Positions 17,044 through 26,797 are shown, counted from the stretch's first letter. The stretch: DNA of 64,000 nucleotides from CBINFS01 sp966250015 (GCA_966250015.1 CBINFS010000014.1:25898-89897), one strand, 5' to 3'. Program-made: numbers and translations. Notes: generated by a model not told the origin, from the sequence alone.

Positions 17044-18285
17044 CTAATTCTCGATGACCGCCTCCTCGAACGCGGCAACAACCTGATCTATCGAATGGGC
17101 TTCACCCGGAAACCAGCCCGTGACCTTGCGAATGACCTCGTCCAGCAGGGCGTCCGGGCACGATGCCCCGGCCGTTAGCACAATGACTACCGGACGCTTG
17201 GCCGGCAGCCAGCCTTTCGTTTCAACCTCGGTGGCCGTGTGAATGTCGAAGTGCCGGATCAATTCCGGAGACACGATCTCCTCCGCGTCCCGTACGAAAT
17301 AGGTCGGCATCCGCTCCTCGCAAAGCTCCACCAGGTGGCTCGTATTAGACGAGTTGTAACCACCGACGATGATGCCCAGATCGCCTCCCGAAGCAATCAG
17401 CTCCAGCGTGGCGTTCTGGTTTTCATTCGTTGCATAGCACAACGTGTCGCTGGTATCGGCGAAGTGCTCCTGAACGTTTTCCCCACCGTAACGAGCAATC
17501 ATCGCATGGCGCAGCAGGTTGGAGATGGCCTGCGTCTCCGTGGCGAGCATGGTGGTCTGGTTCACTACGCCGATCCGCTGAAGGTCCCGGTCCGGATCGA
17601 AGTGAAGGGAGTACCGGTCCTGGAACCGTTCGAAGAAAAACTCGGCCGTTCGTTCGCCCCGAATGACGGCGGCCAGATCTTCTGCCTCCTCGAGATCCCG
17701 AACGACGACCACCGGGGCGTTCACACGGGCATGCGAAATCGTGGCGCGGGTCTCTTCGTGATAGCGTTTACCGTGCACGACCACGGTGTACCCCTTCCGC
17801 CCGATTTCGGCGCTCTTCTTCCACACCTTCTCGACGAATGGGCAGGTGGTGTCGTAAGCAAGCGTGTCCACGTTTCGTTCCCGGAGCGCCTCGGCTACCT
17901 CGATCGAGACGCCAAACGCCGGGATCAGCACGACGTCGTCCGGTTTGAGCACGTCGAACGGAATGAGCTGCTCACCCGTCGTACTCCGAAGAAACTGGAT
18001 ACCTCGCCCGCGCAGATCGGCGTTGACCCGGGGGTTGTGGATCATTTCGGAAACCAGAAACAGGCGTTTCCCCGGGTTTTCCTCGAGCGCCTTGTACGCG
18101 ATCTCGATAGCGTGCTCAACGCCGTAACAGAAACCGAAGTGGCGGGCAATCTTGAATTGAACGGGCCCAAAATCCAGAACGGACGGGTTCAGGTCCCGCT
18201 TGCGCGAGTCTGTTATTCGACGTGCTTCCTTTACACGGGAAATGATGGGACTGCGATAAAACTCGGGGACGTCGAACTGGCGCAT
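17044..18285 (-). CDS. ispH: 4-hydroxy-3-methylbut-2-enyl diphosphate reductase (IspH/LytB)
   Basis: The final enzyme of the MEP isoprenoid pathway, making IPP and DMAPP with a [4Fe-4S] cluster. The three cluster cysteines are visible: Cys53 in HFGFCYGVEHAI, Cys148 in DTTCPFVEKVWKK and Cys283 in TLCYATNENQ. The substrate-phosphate and catalytic segments NSSNTSHL and TAGASCPDALLDEV are present. At 413 residues it is longer than the ~315-residue E. coli enzyme, with an N-terminal extension and an insert at about 205-240 like the long cyanobacterial/Bacteroidota form. It is encoded as a single gene between the methyltransferase and the sugar kinase fusion. Confidence 0.96.
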   Translation of the reverse strand: MRQFDVPEFYRSPIISRVKEARRITDSRKRDLNPSVLDFGPVQFKIARHFGFCYGVEHAIEIAYKALEENPGKRLFLVSEMIHNPRVNADLRGRGIQFLRSTTGEQLIPFDVLKPDDVVLIPAFGVSIEVAEALRERNVDTLAYDTTCPFVEKVWKKSAEIGRKGYTVVVHGKRYHEETRATISHARVNAPVVVVRDLEEAEDLAAVIRGERTAEFFFERFQDRYSLHFDPDRDLQRIGVVNQTTMLATETQAISNLLRHAMIARYGGENVQEHFADTSDTLCYATNENQNATLELIASGGDLGIIVGGYNSSNTSHLVELCEERMPTYFVRDAEEIVSPELIRHFDIHTATEVETKGWLPAKRPVVIVLTAGASCPDALLDEVIRKVTGWFPGEAHSIDQVVAAFEEAVIEN

Positions 18286-18441
18286 GAATCCTGCCTTTTA
18301 CAAACGAGAAAAACGTAACGCCCGCAATAAAAGAGCGATTTCTCCTTAATTACGACGGCTAAGTAACGCACACGACGCCCCCGGGGTTCGTACTCCGGAA
18401 AAAAGGCTATCGATGCGTCGTAGTCGTAGAACGGCCGGGCT

Positions 18442-21400
18442 TCAGCTCCAGTCGCAGATGGACTCGATGTAGGCAGCCGAACCGTCCCTGAGCCACCCGT
18501 CGAGCTGCGCCGGCTCCTTGAGCTGCTGGCCACGGGCACGCGGCACCACAACAAACCGGTTCTCGACCTCGGACAGCGCCGTCATGTCGCCCCACAGCTT
18601 TTCGAACTGCGCCACCGGGAAAACGTCTTCCTGACCCTTCCCCCACCGCTTCTTGACGTCTTTCAACGTGATGTAGGTGGGCATGCGGGCGGCGACGGCA
18701 CGGACAGCGTCGGCCACCTTTCGCTCGTCGTCCAGGTCGGCTCTGGCGAGCGAGAAAACGGCGAGCAGGCGGTCGATGTCGATCCACGTCGTGCTCGTGT
18801 TGTAAAACGAAAGGTTGAACTCGATGTCTTCACGGGGCAGGGCCAGCCCTTCGATCAGGCGCAGCTTCCCGTCGATGCGGGCGAGCCCACCTCCCCGGTC
18901 CTCGATTCGCCGCGTGATAACCTCCGTGGTGAGCGTCGCTCCTTCCTCGATGTGATAACCAAGGATCCCCGGATCGACGTCGGCGCCGAGCGTGTCGATG
19001 TTGTGGACCATCAGGTACTTTAGCTGCGGCCGCTCCCGGATCAACTGGCTCAGGACCCCGTTTCGGATCATGTTGGGCACCTCGAACCAGTGGCCGACCG
19101 GGTGCAGACATTGCCTTGGCAGGTTGTCCGTATAGTCGCTTCCTTCTCCGGTCGAACGCGCCCAGTCGATCAGCGCCGCGTGCAGGCTTTCGCGCACCTT
19201 TTGCGCCTGCTCGTCCAGCTCCTGCTGAGGCATCTCCTCCCAGGCAAAACGCAAGTCGCGCGCCGTGGGCACCAGCCGGAGGCCAATCGCCTTCCCTCGC
19301 GAGAGATACAGTGGCCCGGTGTAACCGTAGTTGCCGTTCATGGCAAGGAAGCTCTCAATAGGCGCGTGCGTCAGGTAGCTCGTCGTCACGACGTGTGGAA
19401 TCGGGACGCCCGTCAATCGGCTCGTCCGTCGGCTTTTTGCCAGATGCACCTCGATGAAGGTCCGGTGGCGTCCGTTCAACCGAGCAAACGGATTGATGGC
19501 CTTGACCACGCCCGCCCCTTTGGTCCATCGGCTGCCTATGCCGCCAGCGAGGGACACCACCGCAACGCTTCCCGATTTGAGGGCATCCATGCCGATGGCA
19601 CGGAGGTGGTCGGGCACACTTTTCGTTGCATCGAACACGTCGTCCGGGTGGACGTCCTCGATCTTGCTGCTCACCGGCAGCCGGTTCTGGGCGAGGCCGA
19701 TCCGGCCGCTCTTCAGATCCGACCGGATCTGCTCGTGCTGGATTCGGTCAAACCCGTTTTCGTCGAGCAGTGCCTGGAGCGTCTGCATGCCGGCTTCTTT
19801 TTCCTCCGTGTGAGGAAGCAGCCGATCGAACAGAGCCTGGACCATCCCGGAAAGCTCCGGAACGGTGCGGCAGGCTTCTCCAAATCGATCCAGCTCAGCC
19901 CGGCGAACCGACGACAGCCGTCGCTGCTCCATTCTCAGCAGTGACGGTATCGTGAGCGTGTAATACCCGGGCGGCATGAGAGCGTCGTCACCCGTCAACA
20001 GCTCTGCATAGGTCCCTCGCTCGTTGATGGCAAAGTCGTACACGACCGGTTCCATCGCGAAAGGCACCGCCTGTTCGAGCCTGCTCTTCGCATCGCTCAT
20101 GATTTCCTGAAGCCGGTCCTGCGCGCGCAGCTTTGCTCGCGGGTCGAATATGAAGCCCATGCCACCGCCGGACATGCCGCCGAGCATCCAGAACCCGAAG
20201 AATTGGTCCTTGAATTCCTTTTCGACCTGACGGATGATCTGCTCGGTGAAGATGTTCGTCGCCCACGGAATGATGGTCTGGATGGGGCCAAAGAAGTTGC
20301 GCTGGGTGGCGCGGCCGATCGCGGCCACGTCTCCCTTCTTCAGGAGATCAACGATCCGATCGAAGATGTCGATTGCTTCCTTGCGCCCCACCCATTCGGC
20401 TTCGGACCGTAGCAGATACTTCTCCGTCACCATTTCGAGGATGGGCCCAACGTCCTGGGCCATGCCTCCGTGTACGAGAACGAGGCTGTCCTGAAGCAAC
20501 TGCCGCGTCTCGGCGGACACCTCGTCGTAGCCGAGCAGGTGGTGCGTTGGCAACAGCCGGCCCCGGCTCACGCCGAACTCCGGATCGCCCTCCGACGCGT
20601 GGACACCCTGGATCAGCTTCATGCCGGGCCATACACCACCCGAATCCTGCCAGCCGCCGCCCGATCCGCCAAGCCACTCTCCGAGAATGGCGCGTGCGGC
20701 TACCACCCTGCGTTCTTCTTCCTGGAGCTGACCCTCCAGCGAACGCGTTTGCCCCGTCGCGCGCATACAAACCGAGATGAGCGAAGCCAGAAGGTTTGTC
20801 GAGACGGCCAGCCTGGACCCCTTCGGGATGCCGTTTACGCGGCTCACGAGCTCGATCCCTCTCCCAGGCCCGACGATCCGGGCGAGCAGGTCGGCCAGGG
20901 TTTGATCGGCTCCCTCGACCCCCGGCGGAACGATCCCGGACGCGATCACCGCCGCCTTGAGCAGGCCCAGGTAGTCGCGCGCAAAATCGAATACCTCGGC
21001 CAGCACGGAGATCTCAGCCGTCGCCCCCAGGTCCACACTGGTCAACCTGAGTACCGGTGAGTCGATGACGCGAAAGAACGTCTCGATCGGCGGGGTTGGC
21101 GCACCGCCGCCATTCCGGCGCACGCTCAGGTCGATCGACACGTTCAACACCCGGGCGCCCTCGGGGAAGTCCATCCCCAGGAAAAAAATGTCGCTCCACC
21201 CCGAGTGCGTCAGGTCCATGCGAACGGGTGTGGCCTCTCGGAGAATGGGGAAGAGCCCTCCCGACCCGCCACGTTCAAGCATTTCCGGCCGAATACGGAG
21301 CGGGTGGTCGGCCGGGTGGCCGATACGAAACATCCACTGGTTCCCCTTGGCCGAGCGAACGCTGCGCCGAACCTGGTCCGCGAGCGTTTGGAAACCGAGG

Positions 21401-21765
21401 CGGTGATAGGCCGCCGCCAACGCACTCGCTATCCCGTCGTTCGGACCGTCTTTGGCCTGCGCGTTCAGGAACGAGTCGATGGCTTCTTCAAACCGACGTT
21501 TGAGCAGGTGTGTGTAGCCGTCGAAAGGAACGAGCCCCCGTAGCGCGATGCCGGGCCTCTCCGGCAGGTGAAAGCGATAGATCGCATAGAGGAAGAAAAG
21601 GGCGCGGACCCGCTCGTACAGGTTGTCGCTCTCGCGCCTGAACCGATCCAGCTCCTTGCAGGCTTCGAGCAGTTCCGTAAGTGTGGCGTTGCGTACGGCC
21701 GCGTCGAGCGACTGATTTCGTACGGCCGGGTCGGGCGACGTGATGATTCGAATAAGCTCGTGCAT
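18442..21765 (-). CDS. Bifunctional fucokinase-type GHMP kinase / UDPGP-type pyrophosphorylase fusion
   Basis: An 1107-residue cytoplasmic protein. Residues 1-170 are a helical region of unknown role. A GHMP kinase follows: VRMDLTHSGWSD (181-191) and GARVLNVSIDLS match the start of fucokinase-like kinases; the second motif is GIPKGSRLAVSTNLLASL (312-329), less glycine-rich than usual; GGWQDSGG (370-377) is the FKP/HddA-type block; GGMSGGGMGF (529-538) is motif 3. Residues about 725-1107 are a UDPGP/AGX-type nucleotidyltransferase: VVSLAGGIGSRW, MVHNIDTLGADVDPGILGYHI and TTEVITRRIEDRGGGLARIDG. Together they could phosphorylate a sugar at C1 and attach a nucleotide. Bacteroides FKP has the opposite domain order. 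The stop-start gap to the GalU-like gene is 4 bp, so the two are an operon. Sugar and nucleotide are not deducible. Confidence 0.8.
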   Translation of the reverse strand: MHELIRIITSPDPAVRNQSLDAAVRNATLTELLEACKELDRFRRESDNLYERVRALFFLYAIYRFHLPERPGIALRGLVPFDGYTHLLKRRFEEAIDSFLNAQAKDGPNDGIASALAAAYHRLGFQTLADQVRRSVRSAKGNQWMFRIGHPADHPLRIRPEMLERGGSGGLFPILREATPVRMDLTHSGWSDIFFLGMDFPEGARVLNVSIDLSVRRNGGGAPTPPIETFFRVIDSPVLRLTSVDLGATAEISVLAEVFDFARDYLGLLKAAVIASGIVPPGVEGADQTLADLLARIVGPGRGIELVSRVNGIPKGSRLAVSTNLLASLISVCMRATGQTRSLEGQLQEEERRVVAARAILGEWLGGSGGGWQDSGGVWPGMKLIQGVHASEGDPEFGVSRGRLLPTHHLLGYDEVSAETRQLLQDSLVLVHGGMAQDVGPILEMVTEKYLLRSEAEWVGRKEAIDIFDRIVDLLKKGDVAAIGRATQRNFFGPIQTIIPWATNIFTEQIIRQVEKEFKDQFFGFWMLGGMSGGGMGFIFDPRAKLRAQDRLQEIMSDAKSRLEQAVPFAMEPVVYDFAINERGTYAELLTGDDALMPPGYYTLTIPSLLRMEQRRLSSVRRAELDRFGEACRTVPELSGMVQALFDRLLPHTEEKEAGMQTLQALLDENGFDRIQHEQIRSDLKSGRIGLAQNRLPVSSKIEDVHPDDVFDATKSVPDHLRAIGMDALKSGSVAVVSLAGGIGSRWTKGAGVVKAINPFARLNGRHRTFIEVHLAKSRRTSRLTGVPIPHVVTTSYLTHAPIESFLAMNGNYGYTGPLYLSRGKAIGLRLVPTARDLRFAWEEMPQQELDEQAQKVRESLHAALIDWARSTGEGSDYTDNLPRQCLHPVGHWFEVPNMIRNGVLSQLIRERPQLKYLMVHNIDTLGADVDPGILGYHIEEGATLTTEVITRRIEDRGGGLARIDGKLRLIEGLALPREDIEFNLSFYNTSTTWIDIDRLLAVFSLARADLDDERKVADAVRAVAARMPTYITLKDVKKRWGKGQEDVFPVAQFEKLWGDMTALSEVENRFVVVPRARGQQLKEPAQLDGWLRDGSAAYIESICDWS

Positions 21766-21769
21766 GGCC

Positions 21770-22630
21770 TTACCTTCCGGTTGTGCTCATCTCACGGAGT
21801 GTAAGGAACCGCAGAAGGTTGGTAAGCACCTCGTCTCGATCCTTCCCGTTTAGAGCAAGAGCTAGCTGAGCCGTAAGCAGGCCATATTTGACGCCGACGT
21901 CGTACCGCCAATCGTGCATTTCGAGGGCGAGGTACTGCTCCTTTCGAGCAAGCTCGACGAGCGCCTGCGACAGCGTTACGCCACCCCGGTCACCGGCTGA
22001 CTGAATGTGCCGTTCGAGGATGTCGAGAATGGCAGGTGTGAGGACGTGCATGCCGAAAAAGCAGAGGTAATGACCTGCACGCAGACCCGGCACGTGCAGA
22101 TGCTGCTCGGCTTCCGTCGGTGTTGGTTTTTCGATCACCGTTGAGATCTCGTAGAGATCGGCGCGTCCCTGGACGCGCCGGCCACCAACCGCCCCGTAGT
22201 AGGGAAGCAGGCTCTCCCGGGTGGCCTGGACGGCCGAAACGCTCGATGCTTCTTTTTCAGCCACCTCGACGAGCTTCTGAGCGCAGCCTCGCTCACTCCG
22301 GCTGACGTACAGATGATCGCCCACGAGGTGCAGGAAGGGGTCTTTCCCGACGAACGCCTTTGCGCAGTAGACGGCATGCCCGTGCCCAAGCGGCTTCGTC
22401 TGGTAGGCGAACGTCAAACGGCCTTTGTGGTCGCCCGCAACCTCGGCATAGCTCGATTCATCACCCTGCCGAACGACCACACATATTTCGTCGACACCCG
22501 CCCGCAGGACTTCTTCGATGATGATGCGCAGGACGGATTTTTCCTCTCCATCCCGGTCGATCAGGGTTTGAAGCGGCAACGTTCGTTGATTGGTGCCTGC
22601 CGCGGTGATTACCGCTTTTGAGACTTTCAT
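21770..22630 (-). CDS. GalU-like sugar-phosphate nucleotidyltransferase, divergent active site
   Basis: A 286-residue protein of the glucose-1-phosphate uridylyltransferase (NTP_transferase) fold. It begins KAVITAAGTNQRTLPLQTLI, where canonical GalU has G-x-G-T-R-M-L-P-x-T-K; the glycine and lysine positions differ. Later blocks fit: TKPLGHGHAVYCAKAFVG, HLVGDHLYV, YYGAVGGRR, VIEKPTP and WRYDVGVKYGLLTAQLAL. It is encoded 4 bp upstream of the kinase/pyrophosphorylase fusion. Either it makes UDP-glucose for the same pathway or it is a partner subunit. The altered nucleotide loop weakens a plain galU call, so no symbol is given. Confidence 0.82.
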   Translation of the reverse strand: MKVSKAVITAAGTNQRTLPLQTLIDRDGEEKSVLRIIIEEVLRAGVDEICVVVRQGDESSYAEVAGDHKGRLTFAYQTKPLGHGHAVYCAKAFVGKDPFLHLVGDHLYVSRSERGCAQKLVEVAEKEASSVSAVQATRESLLPYYGAVGGRRVQGRADLYEISTVIEKPTPTEAEQHLHVPGLRAGHYLCFFGMHVLTPAILDILERHIQSAGDRGGVTLSQALVELARKEQYLALEMHDWRYDVGVKYGLLTAQLALALNGKDRDEVLTNLLRFLTLREMSTTGR

Positions 22631-22683
22631 GGGCGTCGTCCAGGTGTGTGAATCGGTTCGAAAGCGTCGCAGTCCTCATCTGA

Positions 22684-22762
22684 ACTGAAAAAAAGGCCAG
22701 TTCCCGGAGAACATACAAAAAATCAGATTCACGCGGCATATTCCATCCGGCGAGAACTGGAT
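22684..22762 (-). terminator. Probable terminator after the barrel gene ending at 22768
   Basis: On the minus strand CCAGTTC...CCGG pairs with GGGAACTGG across a long loop and is followed by CCTTTTTTTCAG. It separates the outer-membrane barrel gene from the GalU-like gene. Confidence 0.5.
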
Positions 22763-22767
22763 CCGCT

Positions 22768-23418
22768 TCAGTCGGACAGTCTGGAAAAAACGAACCCAAT
22801 TCTGACGGGCAGCAGCTTCAGTCGTTCGTCTTTACCAACCGTGACGTCGTACGATGCCTCCATGTAAAAATCGAGCTGCGGATTTAGCTGGAAACGGCTG
22901 CCAGCCCCGATCGATATGGCCGGTGAGGTACGCGTAATCTCGTAAATGGTAAATTCCGCTCGCGTCCCGATTACCGATCCCTCGTCGACGTGAACGTATC
23001 GCATTCCCGCACGTGCGAGCACGTAAACCGTTGCACGCTCACGCCGGTAGGTGTAGTAGTTGACCCCCGCCGTACCGGCAAAAATGGACATGACCCCGCC
23101 CGAAAACTCGGGCGAAGACGTACCCAGGTTCCACGTTTGCACGATGGTCGATTTATCGAGGGCAAAGTACGAATAGGTGAAGTCGAGCACGAGCTCGACG
23201 GGCGACGGAAAGCGTATGCCAGCCCCGACCCCTACGGCGTAACCCGGGTCGTAACGCTGTGCCAGACTGTCAGGGGCAAGGGTGAGGTTCAGGCCAGCGT
23301 GGGTGTGAAGGCTGACGACTGCCGGCTGACCGTATGCAAGCTCGTGAAAAACACAACACACGAGAGTGAACGTTGTGAGTAAGCCGGCCTTCACGCACGG
23401 CCTGATGTGATTGGTCAT
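22768..23418 (-). CDS. Outer-membrane beta-barrel family protein
   Basis: A 216-residue protein with a signal peptide (to about residue 31, HELAYGQ). The rest alternates polar and hydrophobic residues in 8-10 predicted strands, for example ELVLDFTYSYFAL, FAGTAGVNYYTY, VYVLARAGMRYVHV and AISIGAGSRFQL, closing with LPVRIGFVFSRL. This resembles the small OmpA-like/Porin-family barrels of Bacteroidota. No ligand or enzyme motif is visible. It has its own terminator and is divergent from the metalloprotease/barrel gene. Confidence 0.75.
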   Translation of the reverse strand: MTNHIRPCVKAGLLTTFTLVCCVFHELAYGQPAVVSLHTHAGLNLTLAPDSLAQRYDPGYAVGVGAGIRFPSPVELVLDFTYSYFALDKSTIVQTWNLGTSSPEFSGGVMSIFAGTAGVNYYTYRRERATVYVLARAGMRYVHVDEGSVIGTRAEFTIYEITRTSPAISIGAGSRFQLNPQLDFYMEASYDVTVGKDERLKLLPVRIGFVFSRLSD

Positions 23419-23725
23419 TATTCGTGGCCCATGCCTAACGCGTTATCCTAACCGGGACTAACAAGAAATATCCCTGAATCTTCCTGATGACACTCGGCGT
23501 AGGTAACGCAATGGAAATTATCGCCGACCGCTCGAGCCCCCTCACAATAGTGTTACACCCCCATAAGGTACGCGACGAACAGTTAATGCATTAGACCCAT
23601 TAAAAAATAACCTGCCCTTTCGCTCATGGCCGTCGTTTCAAAGCGCTTCCCGCCCGCAAACGAAACTTGACGATTTTGAACGTTGGGGTGCACATGGACC
23701 ACTTCACTCAAGACCTGGAACCCAG
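23419..23725. other. Divergent intergenic region, 307 bp
   Basis: The region is AT-richer than its neighbours (for example TTAATGCATTAGACCCATTAAAAAATAAC around 23582-23610) and must hold promoters for the two divergent envelope genes. I see no convincing -33/-7 pair, RNA gene or protein frame. Confidence 0.6.
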
Positions 23726-26700
23726 ATGCTCAGACATTACCGAATTATCGGCTGCCTGACTGCTGCAGTGCTTCTATGGCTTGCGTGTCCAATAGAACCG
23801 GCTTCTGCGCAGTATTTCGGCAGGAATAAAGTCCAGTACGACGACTTCGACTTCAAACGTTTCAGCTCGGAACACTTCGACGTCTACTACTACCCCCCCA
23901 CCGATCAGGCCGCCCAGGATATGGCCCGGATGGCCGAACGGTGGTACCGCCGCCACTCGGTGACCTTCAGGCGCGAGTTCACCGAACGTAAGCCCCTCAT
24001 TTTTTACGCCAACGACGCCGACTTTCAGCAGACCAACGTCGTTGGCGGGTTTATCGGTCAGGGTACCGGGGGCGTGACCGAATCGCTGAAGGAGCGCGTA
24101 ACCATGCCGCTCACGGGCCTCTACAGCGAAAACAACCACGTCTTGGGGCACGAGCTCGTCCACTCCTTCCAGTACGACATCGCCTTGAACCGTCCCGACG
24201 ACGCAGGCCGTTTTTCTCTCGGGAATCTGCCCCTGTGGCTCATCGAAGGGATGGCCGAGTACCTGTCGGTCGGCCGTGAGGATACCCACACCGCCATGTG
24301 GCTGCGTGATGCCGCCATGCGCGACGACCTCCCCACCATCGCCCAGCTCACGTCGAGCCTGCGCTACTTCCCCTACCGTTACGGCCAGGCGTACATGGCC
24401 TACATCGGAGGGAAATACGGCGACCTTGCCGTCGCCGACCTCTACATCCGGGGCGGACAGGTATCCCTGGATTCCGCCTTCGTCTACGTGCTGGGAATAA
24501 CGGCCGATTCGCTCTCGAGCGAATGGCAAGAGGTGGTCAAGCAAACGTACCTGCCGCTCATGGAGGGTAGAACTGATCCCCGGGCCGTCGGACGGCTCGT
24601 GCTGAGTGAAGAAACCGGCGCAGGGACCATGAACCTCGCCCCTGCCATCAGCCCGGACGGCCGGTACATCGCCTTCCTCTCGGAATTGGATCTCTTCCAC
24701 ATCAACCTCTTCATCGCCGACGCCCAGACCGGAAGAATCATCAACAAGCTGCACGAAACGAACTCCGACCCGCATTATGATGCCATGCGCTTCATTAATT
24801 CGTCGGGTACCTGGTCGCCGGACGGCAATCGGTTCGCTTTTGTGACCTTCGTGGAAGGGGACAACGAAATCTCCGTCTGGAACGTCAGCTCCGGAAAAAT
24901 AGAGCGGCGTATAGCCGTTGAGGGCGTAACGGCCATACTGAACCCTGCCTGGTCGCCCGACGGCCGTTACATCGCCTTTTCGGGTATGGAGGGCGGCATC
25001 AGCGACCTCTACATCCTCGACCTCGAAACGAGCGGCGTGCGGCAGCTCACCAACGACCGGTACGCTGACCTCCAACCCACCTGGTCGCCCGACGGAGCCA
25101 GCATCGCGTTCACGACCGACCGGGGGCCGCAAGGCAGCAACTTCGAAAACCTGGACTTCGCCAACGTCCGGATCGGGATCATCGACGTTGCCTCCGGCGA
25201 CGTGACCTACGTCATGCCATTTGGAAACGCTATCCATCACAATCCCCGGTATTCACCGGACGGCCAGAGCCTCTATTTCATATCCGATCACGATGGATTT
25301 AAGGATGTCTATCGCTACGATCTGGCAGCCGGAAGCACGTATCGCATTACGAATATCAAAACCGGTGTGAGCGGCATAACCGCGATGTCACCTGCGATGT
25401 CCGTGGCTGTGCAGAGCGGCCGCATGGCGTTTTCGGTCTTCTCCAACAATGAGTACACGGTCCATACGCTTGAGCCGGATGAGCTGACCGGTGAACCGGC
25501 GGTAGCGGAGGAGGGCGTGGCCGTTGCCGGCATTCTGCCGCCGGCCCGAGCCGTCAATGAAGGCCTCGTCGCCAACTACCTGGGTGATCCGCTGGGTGGA
25601 CTGCCACCCGCACCGGACTTCACCCCGAGCGATTATCGTGCGAAGCTCACACTCGACGCCGTTGCTCCTCCAACGGTCGGGCTGCAAGTTGGCGGACCGT
25701 TCGGTGCACAGGTCGGTGGAGGCGTGGGCTTCTTCTTCAGCGACATGCTCGGAAATCAAAACCTGGCAATCGCCGTTCAGGCACAGGGTACCTTCAAGGA
25801 CATCGGGGGACAGGTATCCTACCTGAATGCGGCCAACCGGATCAACCATGGCGCCACCGTCGGACACATTCCGTATCTCTTCGGTGGAGCGCGATTCGGG
25901 ATTGACCCGCGAACGGGTGTCCGGGTGATCGACCAGATTTACCAGCGCCTCTTCATCGACCAGGCGATTGGTTTTGCCCAGTATCCATTTTCCATGACGC
26001 GGCGCGTCGAGGTCAACGCCGGCTTCATCCGGTACGGCTTCGACTTCGACATCGAACGATACTTCATCGACCCGTTCGGGCGCATCATTGATCGTGATCG
26101 CCAGGACCTTGAAGCACCCGACCCCGTGTACTTCGTCCAGGCAGCCGCCGCCTACGTGGGGGATTACTCGAACTTCGGGTTTACGTCGCCGATCCAGGGC
26201 GGCCGTTACCGGTTCCAGGTCGCACCGCAGGTGGGCACCGATAGCTACGTCACGGTATTGGGCGACTACAGGCGCTACTTCTTCTGGCAACCCCTGACGC
26301 TGGCCGTAAGAGGTTTGCACATCGGTAACTATGGCGCCGACCCGGACGACATTTTTGCCAACGAGTATCTCGGGTACGAGTACTATCCGGGGTACATCCG
26401 GGGGTACGACTTCCGCTCTTTCGATCCGGAAGACTTGTCGAGTATGGATGACGATGTTTCAGAAATCGACCGACTACAGGGTACACGAATTGCCGTGGCC
26501 AGCATCGAGCTTCGCATTCCGCTCTTTGGCACGGAGCAGTTCGGCCTGATCAACTTCCCGTATTTACCCACAGAAGTCTCCTTATTCACGGATGCCGGCG
26601 TGGCGTGGACCGAAGACGAAGCCCCGGTCCTGAAGTTCAAGCGCCGAACCAACGAGCGCGTACCGGTCGTCAGCTCCGGCATTTCATTCCGAATGAACCT

Positions 26701-26797
26701 ATTGGGCTTCATCGTCATCGAGCCATACCTCGCCTACCCCTTCCAGCGTCCCGATAAGGGATGGATATGGGGCTTCCAGTTCGCGCCGGGCTGGTAA
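23726..26797 (+). CDS. Outer-membrane fusion: gluzincin-like protease domain, TolB-like propeller, BamA-type barrel
   Basis: A 1023-residue protein with a signal peptide (1-29). Domain 1 (about 30-290) is peptidase MA-like: EHFDVYYYPP, and HELVH at 142-146, an intact HExxH zinc motif. Domain 2 (about 290-590) has five PD40/WD-like repeats: AISPDGRYIAF, WSPDGNRFAF, WSPDGRYIAF, WSPDGASIAF and YSPDGQSLYF. Domain 3 (about 625-1023) is a surface-antigen/BamA-like beta-barrel ending FQFAPGW, an aromatic C-terminus suited to barrel insertion. The layout suggests a surface or periplasmic protease/propeller anchored through its own barrel. It is known as a protein type in Rhodothermota-like genomes but not biochemically characterised to my knowledge. 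A terminator follows. Confidence 0.85.
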   Translation: MLRHYRIIGCLTAAVLLWLACPIEPASAQYFGRNKVQYDDFDFKRFSSEHFDVYYYPPTDQAAQDMARMAERWYRRHSVTFRREFTERKPLIFYANDADFQQTNVVGGFIGQGTGGVTESLKERVTMPLTGLYSENNHVLGHELVHSFQYDIALNRPDDAGRFSLGNLPLWLIEGMAEYLSVGREDTHTAMWLRDAAMRDDLPTIAQLTSSLRYFPYRYGQAYMAYIGGKYGDLAVADLYIRGGQVSLDSAFVYVLGITADSLSSEWQEVVKQTYLPLMEGRTDPRAVGRLVLSEETGAGTMNLAPAISPDGRYIAFLSELDLFHINLFIADAQTGRIINKLHETNSDPHYDAMRFINSSGTWSPDGNRFAFVTFVEGDNEISVWNVSSGKIERRIAVEGVTAILNPAWSPDGRYIAFSGMEGGISDLYILDLETSGVRQLTNDRYADLQPTWSPDGASIAFTTDRGPQGSNFENLDFANVRIGIIDVASGDVTYVMPFGNAIHHNPRYSPDGQSLYFISDHDGFKDVYRYDLAAGSTYRITNIKTGVSGITAMSPAMSVAVQSGRMAFSVFSNNEYTVHTLEPDELTGEPAVAEEGVAVAGILPPARAVNEGLVANYLGDPLGGLPPAPDFTPSDYRAKLTLDAVAPPTVGLQVGGPFGAQVGGGVGFFFSDMLGNQNLAIAVQAQGTFKDIGGQVSYLNAANRINHGATVGHIPYLFGGARFGIDPRTGVRVIDQIYQRLFIDQAIGFAQYPFSMTRRVEVNAGFIRYGFDFDIERYFIDPFGRIIDRDRQDLEAPDPVYFVQAAAAYVGDYSNFGFTSPIQGGRYRFQVAPQVGTDSYVTVLGDYRRYFFWQPLTLAVRGLHIGNYGADPDDIFANEYLGYEYYPGYIRGYDFRSFDPEDLSSMDDDVSEIDRLQGTRIAVASIELRIPLFGTEQFGLINFPYLPTEVSLFTDAGVAWTEDEAPVLKFKRRTNERVPVVSSGISFRMNLLGFIVIEPYLAYPFQRPDKGWIWGFQFAPGW

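Noticed and set aside
23774..25240. Minus-strand open frame of 488 codons
   Set aside because: Antisense to the protease/propeller/barrel gene, whose domains are clear on the plus strand.
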